A DNA stretch of 64,000 nt from the NCBI RefSeq assembly GCF_028686475.1, contig NZ_JAQUCA010000010.1, positions 61,189 to 125,188 on the forward strand, read 5' to 3'. A program made the position numbers and the translations under genes. The stretch's first letter is position 1, and every line of letters begins with the position of its first letter. The notes under the pieces were generated by a model. It saw only the letters and a list, made by a program, of their open reading frames with translations, did not search any database and was not told the DNA's origin. The stretch is from Giesbergeria sp. Its GTDB lineage: Bacteria > Pseudomonadota > Gammaproteobacteria > Burkholderiales > Burkholderiaceae_C. Positions 25,907 to 35,307 of this stretch are shown here, one piece after another.

Positions 25907-28753
25907 ATGTCTTTGTCTGTCAATGAAACCACCATGCCCCGATTGCATCTCATCGGGACACTGAGCCTATTGCTGGTTGTGACACTGGCAATGGCGGGGT
26001 TTTTTTCTTGGCAAAGCGTACAAGACCATCGTGCCTCCTTAGAGCGCATCGAAAAAGTCATCCTCCAGCAGCAGCAAGCGCGCCTCACCAGCGAAATGCG
26101 CTCGGCGGTCGATTACTTGGAGTTTTTGCGCCAGCGCACCGAGACCGTATTGCGCCAAAGCGCGGTCGAGCAAGTGGACACCGCGATGCAGATTGTCGAA
26201 TCCATCTATGCGCGCGAATCGCCCCACCGCCCTGCCGCCGAGGTACAACAGCTGATACGTGAAGCCTTGCGCCCGGCGCGCTTCTTTGAAGGGCGGGGTT
26301 ATTTTTTCATTGATGACTTGGATGGCCGCTTCATCCTCTTGCCCACCGCCCCCCAATACGAAGGCCGTGCAGGTATAGACAACCGCGACGATACCGGGCA
26401 CTACATCATGCGCGGCCTGATAGAAGCCGCACGCAAACCCCGAGGCGAAGGTTTTTCGCGTTACCGCTGGTATCGGCCCGATGCCCCCAAAGTCATGGCC
26501 GAAAAAATTGTCTATGTGCGCCTGTTTGCCCCCTACAACTGGCTCCTTGGCACCGGCGACTACCTCTATGAATGGGAAGACCGACAAAAACAAGAAGCCA
26601 TGCAGCGCCTGCGCGGCCTGCGTTTTGGCTCTAGTGGCTCGATTGGATTGCTAGAGCGCAATGGCCGCTCGCTTCTCAGTCCCAACAACCCGGCCCTCGA
26701 AGGCCAGCTGCCCGAGCAAATGGCAGCAGACGAAAAAAAGGCCCTGCAAAAATTATTGGCCACGGCCCAAGCCGGTGGGGGTTTTGTCGAATACGACTGG
26801 CCGCGCCAAGAGCCAGGCAGCACGCAGCGCACGTTGGGGCGCAAAACGGCCTTGGTCAGTAGCTATGGCCCGTGGGACTGGGTGCTGGTAACCTCGATGT
26901 TCAACGACGAGCTGCAATCGACCCTGCGCGCCGAAACCCAATCCCATCGACAAGGTGATGCAGACAACCGGCTGCGCTTGGCTTTGGTCATGTTGGCGGT
27001 TGCTACCTTGGGTGTCATGGGGTCGTTGATTTTTTCGCGCTGGTCTAAAAAATTATTCAATCGTTACCACCAAGAGCTGGAAAAAGCCCAAGCCGATTTG
27101 CGGATTGCCGCCATTGCTTTTGAGTCCCAAGAGGGCATTTTTGTTACGGACCCGCAGGGCATTATTTTGCGCGTCAACCACTCTTTTACCAGCATCACGG
27201 GCTACAGTGCCGAAGAAGTAATTGGTAAAAGCCCCTCCCTACTGAAGTCCAATCGCCACGACGATGCTTTTTACCTGCAAATGCAGCAAGCTTTGCTCAA
27301 CACGGGCACTTGGTCTGGCGAAATTTGGAATCGCTGCAAAGATGGTACCGTCGCGCCCGAATGGCAGACCATTACCGCCGTCAAAACCGAAGATGGCCAA
27401 GTGACCCACTATGTCAGCACCCTGACCGACATCACCCAGCGCAAAGCCGCCGAAGAAGAAATCCGCCATCTGGCCTATTACGATGCCCTGACACAGCTGC
27501 CCAACCGCCGCTTGCTCCTTGACCGCTTGCAACAAGCCCTCATCACCAGCCGCCGCACGGGCCGCCAAGCGGCGTTGATGTTTATAGATTTAGACCACTT
27601 TAAGCTGATTAACGACACCCAAGGCCACGACAAAGGCGACATTTTGTTGCAAGAAGTGGCCCAACGCTTGCTCAGAACGGTGCGTGCTGGTGACACCGTA
27701 GCACGCTTAGGGGGCGATGAGTTTGTCATTCTGTTAGAAGAACTCAGTCCGTACATTGACGAAGCCGCCACCCAAGCCGATGCCATTGCCAAGAAAATTT
27801 TGCATGTAGTCCATCACCCGTACATCTTAGACAACAACGAGATAAAAAGCTCGTGCAGCATTGGCGTGGTGCTGTTTACCGATGCCCAAGCCAGCGCTGA
27901 AGATTTGATGAAACACGCCGATTTGGCCATGTACCAAGCCAAAGAAGCTGGGCGTCATACGGTGCGCTTTTTTGACCCGCAAATGCACGATGCGGTGGTC
28001 AAACGGGTGGCCCTGGAAAAAGACCTGCGTACCGGTTTGCAACAGCAGCAGTTGTTTTTACTCTACCAGCCGCAAGTCAACCATCTTGGCCATATTTTGG
28101 GCGCAGAAGCCTTGGTGCGCTGGCAACATCCACACCACGGCATAGTCTCGCCCGCCGAGTTTATTCCGCTGGCCGAAGAAAGTGGCCTCATTTTGCCGCT
28201 GGGCCAGTGGGTGCTGCAAGCGGCCTGCGAGCAGTTGGCACGCTGGGCGCAAGACCCAGCCCATGCCCACCTGACACTCGCGGTCAATGTCAGTGGCCGC
28301 CAATTGCACCAAGCCGATTTTGTGCAGCAGGTGCTGGACACCTTGGCCAGCACCGGAGCGCCGCCCCAGCGGCTCAAGCTCGAACTCACGGAGAGCCTGC
28401 TGCTCGACAACCCGCAAGATGCCATCACCAAAATGACAGCACTCAAGCAGCATGGCGTGGGCTTTTCTTTAGACGATTTTGGCACGGGCTACTCGTCGCT
28501 GGCCTACTTGCGCCGCTTGCCTTTAAGCCAACTCAAAATTGATGGCAGTTTTGTCCGCGATTTGGTCTCGGAGCCACGCGCCGTAGCCATTGTGCGTACC
28601 ATCGTGACCTTGGCCGATAGCCTAGGGCTGCAAGTGATTGCCGAGGGTGTAGAAACCCAAGAACAGTGCGACAGCCTGGCCCGCAACGGCTGCCATACCT
28701 ACCAAGGCTATTTGTTTAGCAAACCCCGTACCGTGCGCGAGCTGGAACTTTAA
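25907..28753 (+). CDS. Membrane-bound Cache-PAS-GGDEF-EAL cyclic-di-GMP enzyme
   Basis: A 948-residue sensor that could both make and degrade c-di-GMP. Two membrane segments (about 12-32 and 352-374) flank a periplasmic Cache-type sensor (GRGYFFIDDLDGRFILLP, then YNWLLGTGDYL). PAS follows at about 390-505, then GGDEF with intact LGGDEFVIL near residue 602 and EAL with AEALVRW near residue 733, plus DDFGTGYSSL and IAEGVET. Both active sites look intact, so the net activity cannot be guessed. It stands alone between the FNR gene and an SH3-protein gene. Confidence 0.92.
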   Translation: MSLSVNETTMPRLHLIGTLSLLLVVTLAMAGFFSWQSVQDHRASLERIEKVILQQQQARLTSEMRSAVDYLEFLRQRTETVLRQSAVEQVDTAMQIVESIYARESPHRPAAEVQQLIREALRPARFFEGRGYFFIDDLDGRFILLPTAPQYEGRAGIDNRDDTGHYIMRGLIEAARKPRGEGFSRYRWYRPDAPKVMAEKIVYVRLFAPYNWLLGTGDYLYEWEDRQKQEAMQRLRGLRFGSSGSIGLLERNGRSLLSPNNPALEGQLPEQMAADEKKALQKLLATAQAGGGFVEYDWPRQEPGSTQRTLGRKTALVSSYGPWDWVLVTSMFNDELQSTLRAETQSHRQGDADNRLRLALVMLAVATLGVMGSLIFSRWSKKLFNRYHQELEKAQADLRIAAIAFESQEGIFVTDPQGIILRVNHSFTSITGYSAEEVIGKSPSLLKSNRHDDAFYLQMQQALLNTGTWSGEIWNRCKDGTVAPEWQTITAVKTEDGQVTHYVSTLTDITQRKAAEEEIRHLAYYDALTQLPNRRLLLDRLQQALITSRRTGRQAALMFIDLDHFKLINDTQGHDKGDILLQEVAQRLLRTVRAGDTVARLGGDEFVILLEELSPYIDEAATQADAIAKKILHVVHHPYILDNNEIKSSCSIGVVLFTDAQASAEDLMKHADLAMYQAKEAGRHTVRFFDPQMHDAVVKRVALEKDLRTGLQQQQLFLLYQPQVNHLGHILGAEALVRWQHPHHGIVSPAEFIPLAEESGLILPLGQWVLQAACEQLARWAQDPAHAHLTLAVNVSGRQLHQADFVQQVLDTLASTGAPPQRLKLELTESLLLDNPQDAITKMTALKQHGVGFSLDDFGTGYSSLAYLRRLPLSQLKIDGSFVRDLVSEPRAVAIVRTIVTLADSLGLQVIAEGVETQEQCDSLARNGCHTYQGYLFSKPRTVRELEL

Positions 28754-28843
28754 GGAGAATTAAGGGATAACCTTGAGCATAGATAATTGTAACTTTCTAT
28801 CGTTTTCTGTTACCTTATTGTTTTTCTATTAGGAGTTCGCGCT

Positions 28844-29311
28844 GTGTTGTCTTTGTCCCGCCGTTTCTCGCTATCTTTGTTGGCCTGTGGTCTCGCCACC
28901 GGCCTGATGGCCCTGCCCGTGCAAGCCCAAGCACCAGAATTTGTCAGCGTTAAAGGCGACAGCGCTAAAGTACGTGAACAGCCCTCCACCAAAGCCGACG
29001 TACTCTGGGAGCTGGGCGAAGGCTACCCGCTGCAAGTGACGCAACGCAAAAATGACTGGTTACAAGTCAAAGACTTTGAAACCAGTTTGGGCTGGATTTA
29101 TGCCCCACGCACCAGCAAAAAACCACACATGGTCATTACGGCCAAGGTGGCCAATTTGCGCGCTGGCCCGACACAAAAAGACAAGGTATTGGCCAAACTA
29201 GAGGCACAAGAGATTGTGCAAACCGTCAAAAAATCAGGCGATTGGGTACAAATTGAGCGCAGCAATGGCCAACAAGGCTGGATTGCCAGCCAGCTGGCTT
29301 GGGGCTGGTAA
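28844..29311 (+). CDS. Secreted SH3-domain protein
   Basis: A 155-residue protein with a Sec signal peptide (hydrophobic to about residue 27, ending ALPVQAQA). Two bacterial SH3 repeats follow: the first at about 34-90 with VREQPSTKADVLWEL and WIYAP, the second at about 97-153 with LRAGPTQKDKVLAKL and GWIAS. Such domains usually bind peptidoglycan or other envelope parts. It is probably periplasmic. The start GTG at 28844 has AGGAG about 9 bases upstream; TTG just after it is an alternative. The function is unknown. Confidence 0.8.
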   Translation: MLSLSRRFSLSLLACGLATGLMALPVQAQAPEFVSVKGDSAKVREQPSTKADVLWELGEGYPLQVTQRKNDWLQVKDFETSLGWIYAPRTSKKPHMVITAKVANLRAGPTQKDKVLAKLEAQEIVQTVKKSGDWVQIERSNGQQGWIASQLAWGW

Positions 29312-29326
29312 AAACGTTTTTGGCTG

Positions 29327-30181
29327 TTAGCAAGCGCGTACCTGCTGCACCACTGGGGCATAAGCATGGTTGAGTGGCCCATGACCGCGCCCGGTATGCA
29401 CAGCTGCCCCAGCAGCCAAAGCGCCCAAAATGTAACTGCGCGCCAGCGCTACCGCCTCGGGCAAGGCATGGCCCAAAGCCAAATACACCGCCAAGGCCGC
29501 CGACAAGGTGCAGCCCGTGCCGTGGCTGTTGGCCGTAACAATGCGCGCCGATGTCCAGCGCTGCAAGTGGCCATCGGCTTGGGCCAACACATCTACCACC
29601 GCATCACCGGCTAAATGCCCGCCTTTGAGCAGCACCGCCGGAGCGCCCAAGCCCAATAAGGCTTGGGCTGCCGATGCCAACGCCTGCGCGCCCTCTATCG
29701 GCTGGCCCAGCAACAAAGCGGCTTCGTCTAAATTGGGTGTAATCACCTGCACCCGTGGAAACAATTTTTCTATCAAAACCTGCACGGTTTCGCTGGCCAT
29801 CAGACGGTCGCCGCTGGTGGCTACCATCACCGGGTCTAGCACCACTTGCGCCAGTTGGCAGTGGTCAATGGCATCAGCCACCACCTGCACCACCTCGGGC
29901 GAGTGCAACATGCCAATTTTGATGGCATCCACGCCAATGTCTTCTACCACGGCAGCAATCTGTGCGCGCAACATCTCTGGCGGCACCCCATGAATGGCAC
30001 GCACCCCTTGGGTGTTTTGCGCCGTAATGGCCGTGATGGCCGTCATGCCATAGCAGCCTAAGGCGCTAAAAGTTTTCAAATCGGCTTGGATACCGGCACC
30101 GCCACCACTGTCAGAGCCAGCAATCGACAAAATACGCACATAGCGGAAGCCACTGGAGGTAGGCAAGGCTGCACTGGACAT
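29327..30181 (-). CDS. thiD: Hydroxymethylpyrimidine/phosphomethylpyrimidine kinase
   Basis: ThiD phosphorylates HMP and HMP-P to make HMP-PP for thiamine synthesis. The 284-residue product has the ribokinase-fold motifs SIAGSDSGGGAGIQAD, KIGMLHS, VLLKGGH and the anion hole NSHGTGCTLSAA. The start at 30181 (MSSAALPTSSG) was chosen by length. It is divergent from the riboswitch-led thi operon and so is not under that riboswitch. Confidence 0.95.
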   Translation of the reverse strand: MSSAALPTSSGFRYVRILSIAGSDSGGGAGIQADLKTFSALGCYGMTAITAITAQNTQGVRAIHGVPPEMLRAQIAAVVEDIGVDAIKIGMLHSPEVVQVVADAIDHCQLAQVVLDPVMVATSGDRLMASETVQVLIEKLFPRVQVITPNLDEAALLLGQPIEGAQALASAAQALLGLGAPAVLLKGGHLAGDAVVDVLAQADGHLQRWTSARIVTANSHGTGCTLSAALAVYLALGHALPEAVALARSYILGALAAGAAVHTGRGHGPLNHAYAPVVQQVRAC

Positions 30182-30265
30182 AAAAGCACCTGAGAAAAAT
30201 TCCATTGTGGCTTATGCGGCAAATCAAAGCCCCAACCCAGCGCTTGTGCTGTAATCTTGTCAGGA

Positions 30266-30350
30266 CGAAACAGGGGTGTCTGCACCACAGGGCGCAGGCT
30301 GAGAAAAACCCTCCATCACCCGATCCAGATCATGCTGGCGTGGGGAGTTT
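30266..30350 (+). promoter_or_regulatory. TPP riboswitch (THI element)
   Basis: The conserved THI-box pieces appear in order: GGGGTGTC, GCTGAGA (30298-30304), ACCC, ACCCGATCCAGATCATGCTGG and GGGGAG. The P3 arm has a short CTGC/GCAG stem. The aptamer lies upstream of thiO on the same strand. Confidence 0.9.
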
Positions 30351-30371
30351 TCGGCACAGGCGCTTGTCTGT

Positions 30372-30402
30372 TTTGTCCTTGGATTTTCCACCAACGGACA
30401 AA
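30372..30402 (+). repeat. Inverted repeat between TPP aptamer and thiO start
   Basis: TTTGTCC (30372-30378) is complementary to GGACAAA (30396-30402), which ends five bases before the thiO ATG. It could be the switching part of the riboswitch that hides the start region. This is inferred from position only. Confidence 0.45.
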
Positions 30403-30406
30403 CCGA

Positions 30407-31522
30407 ATGATCTCTCCCTCCTCCTCCTTTGCTATTTTGGGTGCGGGCCTGATGGGGCGGCTATTGGCCGTCACGCTGGCGCAACGCGGTCATGCCATTC
30501 ATCTCTACGAGGCCCAAGATGCCAGCGGCCAAGGCAGTGCCGCCCGTGTGGCTGCAGCCATGCTGGCCCCCTTGGCAGAATCGGCCATTACCGAACCCGG
30601 CGTGGTACGCATGGGCGAATACGCCCTGAGCCGCTGGCCGCAATTGCTGGCAGGCTTGTCGCAACCGGTATTTTTTCAACAAAACGGTACTTTGGTGGTG
30701 TGGCATCGCCAAGATGCCTCAGAGGCCGCCCGACTGCGGCGCTTGTTTGAAACCACCAGCCGCACGGTGGCCAGTTTGCCCGCCATGCAAGCCTTGGATG
30801 GCGCAGGCATGGCCCAGCTAGAACCCGCGCTGGCGCAACGCTTTCATCAGGGGCTGTATTTGCCCGGCGAGGGCCAATTGGACAACCGCCAACTGCTCAC
30901 GGCCCTAGAGCAAGCCATGCACGCCTTGCCGGTGCAGTACCACTGGAACAGTCCACAAGCGCCCGGCCATTTTCAGCCCGGCAGCAGCGGCCAGCCCGAT
31001 TGGGTGTTAGATTGCCGTGGCCTAGGTGCCCAAGCCCAATGGCCCGCACTGCGCGGCGTGCGCGGCGAGGTAGTACGTGTTTATGCCCCTGATGTGACCT
31101 TGCAACGCCCGACCCGTTTGGTGCATCCACGTTACCCCATTTATATCGCCCCCAAACAAGACCATCTGTTTGTGATTGGTGCGACAGAAATTGAATCGGA
31201 TGATATGTCGCCCGCCAGTATGCGCTCGGCGCTGGAGCTGATGAGCGCGGCTTACGCAGTGCATCCCGGTTTTGCCGAGGCGCGTATTTTAGAAATTGCC
31301 ACCCAATGCCGCCCCACCTTGCCCGACAATTTACCCGCTGTGCGTCAAACGGCACCACGGGTGTTAGAAATCAATGGTCTGTATCGGCATGGTTTCATGA
31401 TTGCACCCGCTGTGTTGGATGTGGTGCTGGAGCTGCTGGGCACCGGCCAATCGGCGCTGGCCCCACGTTTTGATTTGCGCCTAGAGCTGCTATCCAGCGC
31501 CGCCGCCACTGCCACCGCCTAG
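30407..31522 (+). CDS. thiO: Glycine oxidase-type FAD enzyme ThiO
   Basis: ThiO oxidises glycine to iminoacetate for the thiazole ring. The 371-residue product has an FAD-binding FAILGAGLMGRLLAVTLAQ, the conserved AARVAAAMLAPLAE and a C-terminal GLYRHGFMIAPAV. The start at 30407 (MISPSSSF) was chosen because the open frame upstream runs through the TPP aptamer. It is the first gene of thiO-thiS-thiG-thiE. No thiF or thiC is in the window. Confidence 0.9.
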   Translation: MISPSSSFAILGAGLMGRLLAVTLAQRGHAIHLYEAQDASGQGSAARVAAAMLAPLAESAITEPGVVRMGEYALSRWPQLLAGLSQPVFFQQNGTLVVWHRQDASEAARLRRLFETTSRTVASLPAMQALDGAGMAQLEPALAQRFHQGLYLPGEGQLDNRQLLTALEQAMHALPVQYHWNSPQAPGHFQPGSSGQPDWVLDCRGLGAQAQWPALRGVRGEVVRVYAPDVTLQRPTRLVHPRYPIYIAPKQDHLFVIGATEIESDDMSPASMRSALELMSAAYAVHPGFAEARILEIATQCRPTLPDNLPAVRQTAPRVLEINGLYRHGFMIAPAVLDVVLELLGTGQSALAPRFDLRLELLSSAAATATA

Positions 31523-31528
31523 TTCATT

Positions 31529-31732
31529 ATGCTTATCCATCTGACCATCAACCAACAAACACACCAACTGCCCGCAGATGCCAAGGTCAGCGATGCTATC
31601 CACGCCATCGACGCCCGTCCGCCGTTTGCCGTAGCAGTCAACACGGTATTTGTTCCTAAAACCCAATACAACCAGCACCGGTTGCACCACGGCGACCGGG
31701 TTGAAATCATTTCTCCCGTCACTGGGGGCTAA
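31529..31732 (+). CDS. thiS: Sulfur-carrier protein ThiS
   Basis: A 67-residue ubiquitin-like sulfur carrier that donates sulfur as a C-terminal thiocarboxylate. The C-terminus ends in [10 protein letters not shown] with the required Gly-Gly. Its start is six bases after the thiO stop and its stop is close to the thiG start. Confidence 0.94.
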   Translation: MLIHLTINQQTHQLPADAKVSDAIHAIDARPPFAVAVNTVFVPKTQYNQHRLHHGDRVEIISPVTGG

Positions 31733-31736
31733 GGCC

Positions 31737-32549
31737 ATGCAAAATTCATCCTCCTCCGCCGATTCCTTGGTACTTTACGGCCAAGTGTTCCATAGCCGTC
31801 TGCTGCTGGGCACCTCGCGCTACCCTTCCCCCAGCGTTTTAGAAGCAGCGGTACAACGCGCCCGCCCGGCGATGGTCACAGCCTCGTTGCGCCGCCAAGG
31901 CAGTAACCCGGCGGAAAGCGGTCAACGTTTTTGGGAATTGTTGCGCCAATTGCAAGTGCCAGTATTGCCCAACACCGCCGGTTGTCACAGCGCCCAAGAA
32001 GCCATCACCACCGCCCAAATGGCGCGCGAAGTGTTTGAGACTCCGTGGATTAAACTAGAGCTGATTGGCGATGATTACACCCTGCAACCCGACACCCTCA
32101 ATTTGGTCAGTACAGCAGAACACCTGATTCGCGAGGGTTTTCAGGTACTGCCTTATTGCACCGAAGATTTGGTGCTGTGCCAACGTTTGGTCGATGTTGG
32201 TTGCCAAGCCGTGATGCCGTGGGCGGCCCCGATTGGCACCGGACGCGGCCCGGTCAACCCTTACGCTTTGCAACTGCTACGCGAGCGCCTGCCAGTGCCG
32301 TTGCTGGTCGATGCGGGCTTGGGCCTGCCCTCGCACGCCTGCCAAGTCATGGAATGGGGTTATGACGGTGTATTGCTCAATACCGCTGTGGCCTTGGCCC
32401 AAGACCCTATCAGCATGGCGGGTGCTTTTGCCGATGCGGTACAGGCAGGCCGTGCCGCTTACCGTGCCGGAGCCATGCAAGCCCAAGACACCGCCCAACC
32501 CAGCACGCCGGTACTGGGTACTCCTTTTTGGCACCACGATAGCCCATAA
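31737..32549 (+). CDS. thiG: Thiazole synthase ThiG
   Basis: ThiG joins the sulfur from ThiS with deoxyxylulose phosphate and iminoacetate to form thiazole phosphate. The 270-residue TIM-barrel protein has the catalytic lysine in WIKLELIGD near residue 100, [10 protein letters not shown] and [16 protein letters not shown]. The start at 31737 overlaps no upstream coding sequence. Its TAA overlaps the thiE ATG. Confidence 0.95.
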   Translation: MQNSSSSADSLVLYGQVFHSRLLLGTSRYPSPSVLEAAVQRARPAMVTASLRRQGSNPAESGQRFWELLRQLQVPVLPNTAGCHSAQEAITTAQMAREVFETPWIKLELIGDDYTLQPDTLNLVSTAEHLIREGFQVLPYCTEDLVLCQRLVDVGCQAVMPWAAPIGTGRGPVNPYALQLLRERLPVPLLVDAGLGLPSHACQVMEWGYDGVLLNTAVALAQDPISMAGAFADAVQAGRAAYRAGAMQAQDTAQPSTPVLGTPFWHHDSP

Positions 32550-33448
32550 TGCAGCAAGCATCAGAGATTTACCCGCTGGCCAACGCCATCGTAGGGCTGC
32601 ACCAAGCCAGCCTTGCGCTTTGTCAGGCGCAGCCAGTGCCTCACACCACCCAAACCGATGTGGTTTACCGTGCCGCTTTGCAAGCCTGTAGCCATTTAGG
32701 CTTTATTGCCCCGGATGCCGAATGCTTGGCGCAAGCGTGGCAAGCCCAAACGGCGCGCACTGGCCATTTTGACCCCAGCCATTGGCCCGACACTGCGGAA
32801 GATTTTGGCCTACGTCCCCCAGCCAACCGTTTTGCCCCTTGTCCGCAGGCTTTGGGGCTGTACGCCGTGCTGCCCGATGCCCAATGGGTGGGCAGGATGG
32901 CGCGTGCCGGGGTGCCCACGGTGCAACTGCGTTACAAATCTACCGATACTGGCGCGATTGCTGCTGAAGTAGCCGCTGCCGTGCAAGCGGTACAAGGCAC
33001 CACAGCGCGTTTATTTATCAATGACCACTGGCAAGCCGCCTTGGCCGCTGGGGCCTATGGCATTCATTTGGGGCAAGAAGATTTAGATGCCATGCAGCTG
33101 CAAGATTTGGCAAAAATTCGGGCTGCCGGGCTGCGTTTAGGGGTCAGCACCCACGGTTATGCCGAAATGCTGCGCGCCCATGCCCTAGGCCCCAGCTATA
33201 TCGCTTTGGGTGCAGTGTTTCCTACCACCCTCAAACGCATGGCCACCGCCCCGCAAGGTGTAGGCCGCTTGGCTGCCTACGTGCGCTTAATGCAACATTA
33301 CCCCTTGGTAGCCATTGGTGGCATTGGCTTGGAGCAATTTCCAGCCATTTTGGCCACCGGGGTAGGCTCGATTGCCGTGGTGCGCGCCTTGGTGAGCGCC
33401 CCCGACCCAGAAGCCGCTGCGGCTACTTTGCTGCAAGCGCTGGCCTAA
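32549..33448 (+). CDS. thiE: Thiamine-phosphate synthase ThiE with N-terminal extension
   Basis: ThiE condenses HMP-PP with thiazole phosphate. The catalytic part spans about residues 105-299 with VQLRYKSTD, LFINDHWQAALAAGAYGIHLGQ, GVSTHGYAEM and VAIGGIGLEQ. The first 100 residues form an extra region not found in the typical 200-220-residue enzyme; it has no motif I recognise. The ATG at 32549 overlaps the thiG stop (TAATG), so translation is coupled and the long form is likely real. Confidence 0.9.
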   Translation: MQQASEIYPLANAIVGLHQASLALCQAQPVPHTTQTDVVYRAALQACSHLGFIAPDAECLAQAWQAQTARTGHFDPSHWPDTAEDFGLRPPANRFAPCPQALGLYAVLPDAQWVGRMARAGVPTVQLRYKSTDTGAIAAEVAAAVQAVQGTTARLFINDHWQAALAAGAYGIHLGQEDLDAMQLQDLAKIRAAGLRLGVSTHGYAEMLRAHALGPSYIALGAVFPTTLKRMATAPQGVGRLAAYVRLMQHYPLVAIGGIGLEQFPAILATGVGSIAVVRALVSAPDPEAAAATLLQALA

Positions 33449-33481
33449 ACAAGTCAGCCAGCGCTGCAAGCCTGCCAGCCC

Positions 33482-33763
33482 TTACCGAGGCGCTGGTTGG
33501 TCCACCGGAGGGGTGGCCGCATGGTTGCGGCCATTCAGTGCGGGCAACAGGGTTTTATCGACCAAGGTTTTATTGATTTCGATACCTTGGCGGTAGTAAT
33601 CCGCACTGATGACCGGATCAGGGGTTTTGATGGCCAACCACAGGGTATAAAAACCTGCAAAAATAACGACGATAGGCCCGGCCAAAATCAGCCAGACATA
33701 ACCAAACTTCCACCACGGTGGTGGGGATGAATCGGGTTGTTGAGAAAGTGTTGTGCTTGCCAT
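33482..33763 (-). CDS. FixH/CcoH-like cbb3 oxidase assembly protein
   Basis: A 93-residue protein with one membrane segment (about residues 22-45, FGYVWLILAGPIVVIFAGFY). A following SADYYRQGIEINK stretch is a hallmark of the FixH/CcoH family, which helps mature cbb3 oxidase. It is short relative to classical FixH, lacking the large periplasmic domain. It is the last gene of the cco cluster, 22 bases after ccoG. Confidence 0.83.
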   Translation of the reverse strand: MASTTLSQQPDSSPPPWWKFGYVWLILAGPIVVIFAGFYTLWLAIKTPDPVISADYYRQGIEINKTLVDKTLLPALNGRNHAATPPVDQPAPR

Positions 33764-33785
33764 AATTTTTCCCTCAAAATAAAAT

Positions 33786-35231
33786 TCAACGGGGTACCAA
33801 AAAGACAGATTTTTCTGTCAAATGGGCATCGGCACCGACAGTCTGAATATCAAAATTAAATGTATGTGAACCCGCAGGCAAAGAGCCATAAGGAATCTGC
33901 AACCGCACTGGTACCCAACGCGATTGTGCGGCATCAATTTCTACCTCGGTTTCAGAGACCAATTCCAGGCCATCTAAACCACGGGCAGAAATACGATAAC
34001 GCTGTGAAGTTTCTGTGGCATTCATGATTTGCAAGCGGTAGATATTTTCTAGTTTGCCACCGGCCACAATACGCGATAAGGCCGCACGGTCACGCACTAC
34101 ATCCACCTTCAGGGGGGTGCGCGTTACCAAACTGGCCAGCATGGCCACACACAAAGCAAGCAAAATAGCAGAATAAACCAAAACCCGAGGCCGGAAAACG
34201 CGCCGCACAATCTCGGACTGCGTCCAACCTTGGGCTACGGCGTGTTGCGTAGAAAAACGCACCAAACCACGTGCGTAGCCCATTTTGTCCATCACGGTGT
34301 TGCAGGCATCGACGCACAGACCACAGCCAATGCACTCGTATTGCAAACCATTGCGAATATCAATACCGACTGGGCATACCTGCACACACAAAGTGCAATC
34401 AATACAATCGCCTAAACCCTTGGCTTTGTAATCTACGGTTTTGTTGCGTGGGCCACGCTTTTCACCACGGAGGGCATCGTAGGTAACAATCAGGGTGTCT
34501 TTGTCGAACATGGCGCTTTGGAAGCGCGCATAGGGACACATGTATTTGCACACTTGCTCGCGCAGGAAGCCTGCGTTGCCATAGGTGGCAAAACCATAAA
34601 AACCAACCCAGAACAATTGCCAAGAACCCTGCAAGGCCATTAACTCAGACCCCAACTCTCGGATGGGTACAAAATAGCCGACAAAAGTAAAGCCAGTCCA
34701 AGCCGCTATCGCAATCCATAAAAATTGCTTGAGTGATTTTTTCCAGATTTTTTCTGCGGTCCAACCTCCGTTATCCAAACGGACACGGGCACTGCGGTCA
34801 CCTTCGACCTTGTGCTCTATCCACATAAAAATTTCGGTATAAACCGTTTGTGGGCAAGCAAAACCACACCACAAGCGTCCAGCCACTGCGGTAAATAGAA
34901 ACAACGATAAGGCCGAAATAATCAGCAAACCCGTGAGATAAATAAAATCTTGCGGGTAGAGTACCAAACCAAAAATATAAAAACGCCGCGCCCCAAGGTC
35001 AAATAGCACCACTTGGCGCTGACCCCATTCTATCCACGGCAAGCCATAAAAAATAAGCTGGGTCAGGAAAACCATGACCCAGCGCCAACGTGCAAACAAA
35101 CCACTAATAGAACGCGGATAAACTTTTTTATGTGCCGCGTATAAAGAAATAGTTTCTTGCTCGGGATTAGATTCTGCTGCTACAGGCTTGATCGGAATGA
35201 TCTTCGGCTGTTTTCCGTCAGAAGATGACAT
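33786..35231 (-). CDS. ccoG: Cytochrome c oxidase accessory protein CcoG
   Basis: CcoG is a membrane ferredoxin-like protein thought to reduce copper for CcoN loading. The 481-residue product has about five membrane segments, CGFACPQTVY and CKYMCPYARFQ motifs, and two 4Fe-4S sites (CIDCTLCVQVCPVGID, then CIGCGLCVDACN). The C-terminal FixG domain (about 370-480) is beta-rich. The start at 35231 (MSSSDGKQPK) is an ATG. It is separated from ccoP by two hairpins. Confidence 0.95.
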   Translation of the reverse strand: MSSSDGKQPKIIPIKPVAAESNPEQETISLYAAHKKVYPRSISGLFARWRWVMVFLTQLIFYGLPWIEWGQRQVVLFDLGARRFYIFGLVLYPQDFIYLTGLLIISALSLFLFTAVAGRLWCGFACPQTVYTEIFMWIEHKVEGDRSARVRLDNGGWTAEKIWKKSLKQFLWIAIAAWTGFTFVGYFVPIRELGSELMALQGSWQLFWVGFYGFATYGNAGFLREQVCKYMCPYARFQSAMFDKDTLIVTYDALRGEKRGPRNKTVDYKAKGLGDCIDCTLCVQVCPVGIDIRNGLQYECIGCGLCVDACNTVMDKMGYARGLVRFSTQHAVAQGWTQSEIVRRVFRPRVLVYSAILLALCVAMLASLVTRTPLKVDVVRDRAALSRIVAGGKLENIYRLQIMNATETSQRYRISARGLDGLELVSETEVEIDAAQSRWVPVRLQIPYGSLPAGSHTFNFDIQTVGADAHLTEKSVFLVPR

Positions 35232-35267
35232 AGTGCAATATCTCAAAAATCACTGGCACTTACAGCG

Positions 35268-35307
35268 GGTGGTGCCCTAAGGCACCACCAAGGCTAACGA
35301 AGTTAGC
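35268..35307 (-). repeat. Two hairpins between ccoP and ccoG
   Basis: The first is GGTGGTGCC-CTAA-GGCACCACC (35268-35289), a perfect 9-bp stem with a 4-nt loop. The second is GCTAAC-GAA-GTTAGC (35293-35307), overlapping the ccoP stop. Neither has an adjacent T-run on the minus strand, so they may stabilise or process the mRNA rather than terminate it. Confidence 0.75.

Noticed and set aside
30257..31522. A ThiO start at 30257
   Set aside because: The added 50 codons run through the TPP riboswitch and do not resemble ThiO; the family N-terminus begins at 30407.
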